Source of the DNA: an uncultured Verrucomicrobiota bacterium
GTDB lineage: Bacteria > Verrucomicrobiota > Verrucomicrobiia > Limisphaerales > UBA9464
DNA: 64,000 nt
Reading direction: 5' to 3'
Assembly: GCA_903922605.1 (NCBI GenBank)
Contig: CAIXUG010000064.1
Location: 114,290-178,289, forward strand
The notes below the pieces were generated by a model, which searched no databases, was not told where the DNA came from, and saw only the letters and a list, made by a program, of their open reading frames with translations. Numbering within the stretch: position 1 is the first letter of the stretch; every line of letters begins with the position of its first letter. Made by a program: the position numbers and the translations under genes. Positions 61,612-64,000 of the stretch are shown in pieces.

Positions 61612-63015
61612 GTGCAGTTGCCGCCGCCCCTTCCGAAACCACCCCGAGCATTTCCCTATCTGCGCGTGATGGCCGCCATCTTCGGCGCGCTGGTCCTCGC
61701 CTATTCGTTGTGGCGCTGGAATCTTCATCGGGAGATTCAAGGCCATCTGGCCTATTTCAAGGCCGCCGGCTGCCCCACCACCCCGGCTGAGTTGGATGTT
61801 TATTACACCCCGGTACCGGCAGGAGAAAACGCCGCGACACTGCTCACCAATGCCTTCGCCAGGCTGGCCGTGGCCGATACCAACAATCCCAACCTGCCCT
61901 TGATCGGGAAGGGAAAGCTGCCAGACCGGACGAACGGGCTTACGTCGGCGCAGGCCGCAGCCGTGCGCGCGTGCCTGGCGGAGAACACCGAGGCGCTCCG
62001 GCTCATGCGGGAGGCGTTACAGCGGCCCCAATGCCGCTATCCGATCAATCTGACCAACGGCTGGCAGACCCGGCTGCCGCATCTGGCCCGCCTCGTCAGT
62101 TTGGGCCGCCTGCTCGAGTTGGAGGCCATGGCGGCCACCGATGCTCCTGAGGCAATCCAGTCGATCACCGACCTGCTGCGGCTGGAAGCGACCCTGAAAA
62201 ATGAGCCGGTGGGCGTTTCGCTGACGGTGCGATTTCGCCTGCGCGCCATCGCCCTGCGGGCGACGGAGCGACTGCTGACGGCCCGTCCCATGGCTGACGC
62301 ACAACTGGCGGATCTCGAAGGACGGCTGTCCCATGTCTGGCAGCCCGATGAATTTTCCCGCGCCATCGCCGAACAAGTGAGCAATGCGCGCGAGTTTTAT
62401 GAGGTGAAACCCTGGCAGATCATCCCCTACATTGATCATATGGGCGACGATGCCGCCTGGAATCCCGACACCCCGGAAAAGCCCATGGATCTGCTGGGCG
62501 GCTTGCTGGTCGAGGGGCTCGCCTTTCAAAGCGCGAATTATCTCACGCTGGTCGAAACTCAGGCGGCCCTTTACCACGCCTCGCAGTCACCCACCCCCGA
62601 ACGCCGGTCCAAGATCAAGGCGGCGATGAGTCCCTTTCCCGCCGTGCAAAAACCTCGCCCTTCTTCCCGGAGTATCTTTTGGAACCGGAACAAAATCCTG
62701 GCCGGAATGCTCCTGCCTTCGCTCGCCGAGATCGCGCCCAAGGACACCTCCAGCCTGGCCCACCTGCACGCCGCCGTGCTGGGTCTGGCGATCGAACGCT
62801 ACCGGAACGCCCACGACGGAACGCTGCCGAAAACCTTGAACAAGCTCGTACCTGATTATCTGGCCCAGCTCCCTGTTGATCCAATTACTGGCGAACCGCT
62901 GCGTTTCAAACGGCTGAAGACCGGCTATGCGTTTTTCCGTGTCGAAAGCGTCGTTCCGGAGGGCGAAGAGCAGCGGAAGGTCGATTACGAGTACCTCTTC
63001 GTGGTCGAACGCTGA
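61612..63015 (+). CDS. Membrane-anchored protein of unknown function
   Basis: 467 residues from a GTG at 61612 (the frame is open upstream only across the repeat). A Pro-rich lead and a transmembrane helix (VMAAIFGALVLAYSLW) come first. The outer part is helical, with a C-terminal module AAVLGLAIERYRNAHDGTLPKTLNKLVPDYLAQLPVDPITGEPLRF. This module is common in Planctomycetes/Verrucomicrobia and is reminiscent of the C-terminus of type II-secretion pseudopilin-like proteins. I assign no function. Confidence 0.7.
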   Translation: MQLPPPLPKPPRAFPYLRVMAAIFGALVLAYSLWRWNLHREIQGHLAYFKAAGCPTTPAELDVYYTPVPAGENAATLLTNAFARLAVADTNNPNLPLIGKGKLPDRTNGLTSAQAAAVRACLAENTEALRLMREALQRPQCRYPINLTNGWQTRLPHLARLVSLGRLLELEAMAATDAPEAIQSITDLLRLEATLKNEPVGVSLTVRFRLRAIALRATERLLTARPMADAQLADLEGRLSHVWQPDEFSRAIAEQVSNAREFYEVKPWQIIPYIDHMGDDAAWNPDTPEKPMDLLGGLLVEGLAFQSANYLTLVETQAALYHASQSPTPERRSKIKAAMSPFPAVQKPRPSSRSIFWNRNKILAGMLLPSLAEIAPKDTSSLAHLHAAVLGLAIERYRNAHDGTLPKTLNKLVPDYLAQLPVDPITGEPLRFKRLKTGYAFFRVESVVPEGEEQRKVDYEYLFVVER

Positions 63016-63051
63016 GGCGGGCCAGCGGTCCTTTCACAATAGGACGAGCGG

Positions 63052-63761
63052 CTACTGAACGTCGCCGTGGCGGGCGGCGTAGGCGTAATTGCGCAAAGAG
63101 TCCCGGATCTGCCGGTTGTGCCAGATGAAGTGGTGGATGATACGTTCGACCTCCTGGGGATAGCGATACTGCCAGTGGCCCAGGCCGTGCAACGCGCTCT
63201 CGCGGCAGGCCTCGGAACCGAGTTGAACGTCCGTTCCAAGACCCGGAGGACCGCAGCGTCAATCTGCCTCCGGCTGGGGTCTTCGGGCTTTCCATAGATG
63301 GGCAGCACGTCCCACCACATGTAACAGATAGCGTTGAGAGGGTTGGCATCGGGTTCGCCGAGATGTGACAGATGAGCGGAGCAGCGGCGCGCGAAACAGC
63401 GCTCGAAAAGGTCTCCGATGCTTTCGATCGCCTCAAGGCGCGCAACCTCGGGAACGCTTTCATCGAGGAAACTGCAGGCAATGTCGGAACAGCCGTTGTT
63501 CGTGAGATACCAAAATCCCTGGTTGATCTGGGCGTCGCTGTATTTCACCAACGCCACGTCGGATTCACGAAAAGTCCGGGTCAGATGCGACACAGTTTCG
63601 GCCGGAGTACCATCCCACCAATCCGCCTCCGTGGACCAGTGCCATGCCGGATCGGTCACGGGATGGTCGAACAGAAAATCCAGCCACTCCGCAAAATGAA
63701 CCTGTTGGATTTGCCGCCCTATGATCTCAGTTGCTTTCCGCCAAGCCTGCGGCGTACCCAA
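63052..63761 (-). pseudogene. Uncharacterised gene with one-base frameshift
   Basis: From the ATG at 63761 the frame encodes about 177 residues of a soluble protein (HFAEWLDFLFDHPVTDPAWHW, LEAIESIGDLFERCFARRCSAHLSHL, NPLNAICYMWWDVLPIYG) up to LERT. The reading then continues in the next frame as EACRESALHGLGHWQYRYPQEVERIIHHF and ends HGDVQ with TAG at 63052-63054. The switch is at about 63227/63228 and needs one missing base. The two halves together look like a complete 230-residue conserved hypothetical family. A sequencing error is a real alternative. Confidence 0.6.
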
Positions 63762-63775
63762 TGTCCTTCACCGGG

Positions 63776-63842
63776 GAAGCTGGATGGCTTTCATCGGAAG
63801 ACGGAAGTGAAGCCAGTAAGCGGCAGGAAAGCCAGCCCCCGA
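63776..63842. repeat. Diverged copy of the dehydrogenase start region
   Basis: The complement from about 63793 reads ATG AAA GCC ATC CAG CTT CCC CGG TGA, the first seven codons of a dehydrogenase start followed by a stop. The upstream bases (through 63842) also match 61445-61514. No dehydrogenase body follows, so only the 5' piece was copied. Confidence 0.65.
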
Positions 63843-63929
63843 GTTCAGGCCGCAGAACACCGGGCGCATCTTGACACCGTGGTCAGCGCGGATTCCGGGC
63901 GCGTGGTGGGGCGAGCGTCCGGCGCTCGA

Positions 63930-63974
63930 TCACCGCATGGGTGACACTTTGTGCTCACCGCATGGGTGACACTT
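63930..63974. mobile_element. Possible left end of an IS481-like element
   Basis: TCACCGCATGGGTGACACTT occurs twice in direct orientation (63930-63949 and 63955-63974), 25 bp apart. Repeated GTGACAC-type motifs near the ends are seen in IS481-family elements. The window ends before any transposase is visible, so this is a weak inference. Confidence 0.3.
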
Positions 63975-64000
63975 GGACTCCGTGAGGCGGCGCGCCGAAG

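Noticed and set aside
63372..63944. 190-codon plus-strand open frame near the window end
   Set aside because: Mostly antisense to the frameshifted gene; its C-terminal part is the translated repeat segment.

Overview
The window is high-GC DNA that looks like a chromosomal segment of a Verrucomicrobiota bacterium, probably from the Limisphaerales/Pedosphaera side of the phylum. This is inferred from gene content alone. Markers of Planctomycetes/Verrucomicrobia are dense here: a PSCyt1/DUF1549/DUF1553 cytochrome protein, a DUF1592-group cytochrome protein paired with a DUF1552 Tat protein, TIGR03067-ThuA and double DUF1080 proteins, an FG-GAP/ASPIC-UnbV protein, a secreted RCC1 protein, a CotH/EF-hand protein and an ECF sigma factor with a long membrane-bearing C-terminal extension. 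No phage, CRISPR array or intact transposase gene is visible. The layout is mostly short operons and single genes.

Layout. 0-7.9 kb: end of an SGNH hydrolase, an uncharacterised Tat protein, a ThuA-like protein, a fatty-acid desaturase next to an FAD oxidoreductase, and a TolC-family protein that converges on glmM across a shared terminator. 7.9-11.9 kb (minus): gloA-like, folP, cdaA, cdaR/ybbR and glmM, the widespread cyclic-di-AMP/cell-wall precursor cluster. 12.3-15.2 kb: SDR plus ROK kinase overlapping by 4 nt, then bioB. 15.2-18.6 kb (minus): FG-GAP protein and extended ECF sigma factor. 18.8-26.5 kb: DUF4870 protein, PSD1 cytochrome, rex, holB, O-antigen-ligase-like protein, small membrane protein. 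27.3-32.4 kb: NagX/DUF5009 protein diverging from the DUF1592-DUF1552 pair. 32.4-35.3 kb (minus): prmA, histidine phosphatase, and rph followed by an overlapping antitoxin-toxin pair. 35.4-38.6 kb: response regulator, tRNA-Arg(UCU), esterase, a two-TM protein and a VOC protein. 38.7-43 kb (minus): rsmH, an antitoxin with a wrecked PIN toxin, xylB and a glutamine-amidotransferase-like protein. 43.1-52.1 kb (minus): DUF4097 protein, xseA, HEAT-like protein, rny, 5-formyl-THF cyclo-ligase, rarA, small lipoprotein-like protein and an aspartic protease. 52.1-64 kb: an HslV/proteasome-like Ntn hydrolase, CotH protein, dienelactone hydrolase, intradiol dioxygenase, RCC1 protein, DUF1080 protein, zinc alcohol dehydrogenase, a membrane-anchored protein and a frameshifted gene.

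The most striking structure is not a gene. About ten arrays of exact or degenerate 7-bp tandem repeats keep heptamer phase for 20-60 bp and sit at gene borders, and one lies inside the PSD1 cytochrome ORF. An 8-bp-period array lies inside xseA. Alongside them are several kinds of 100-170 bp inverted-repeat (REPIN/MITE-like) elements. One supplies the last codons of xseA and another has replaced most of a VapC-like PIN toxin. Two genes also have diverged copies of their start region elsewhere in the window. Together these point to an active small-repeat mobilome that reshapes gene ends.
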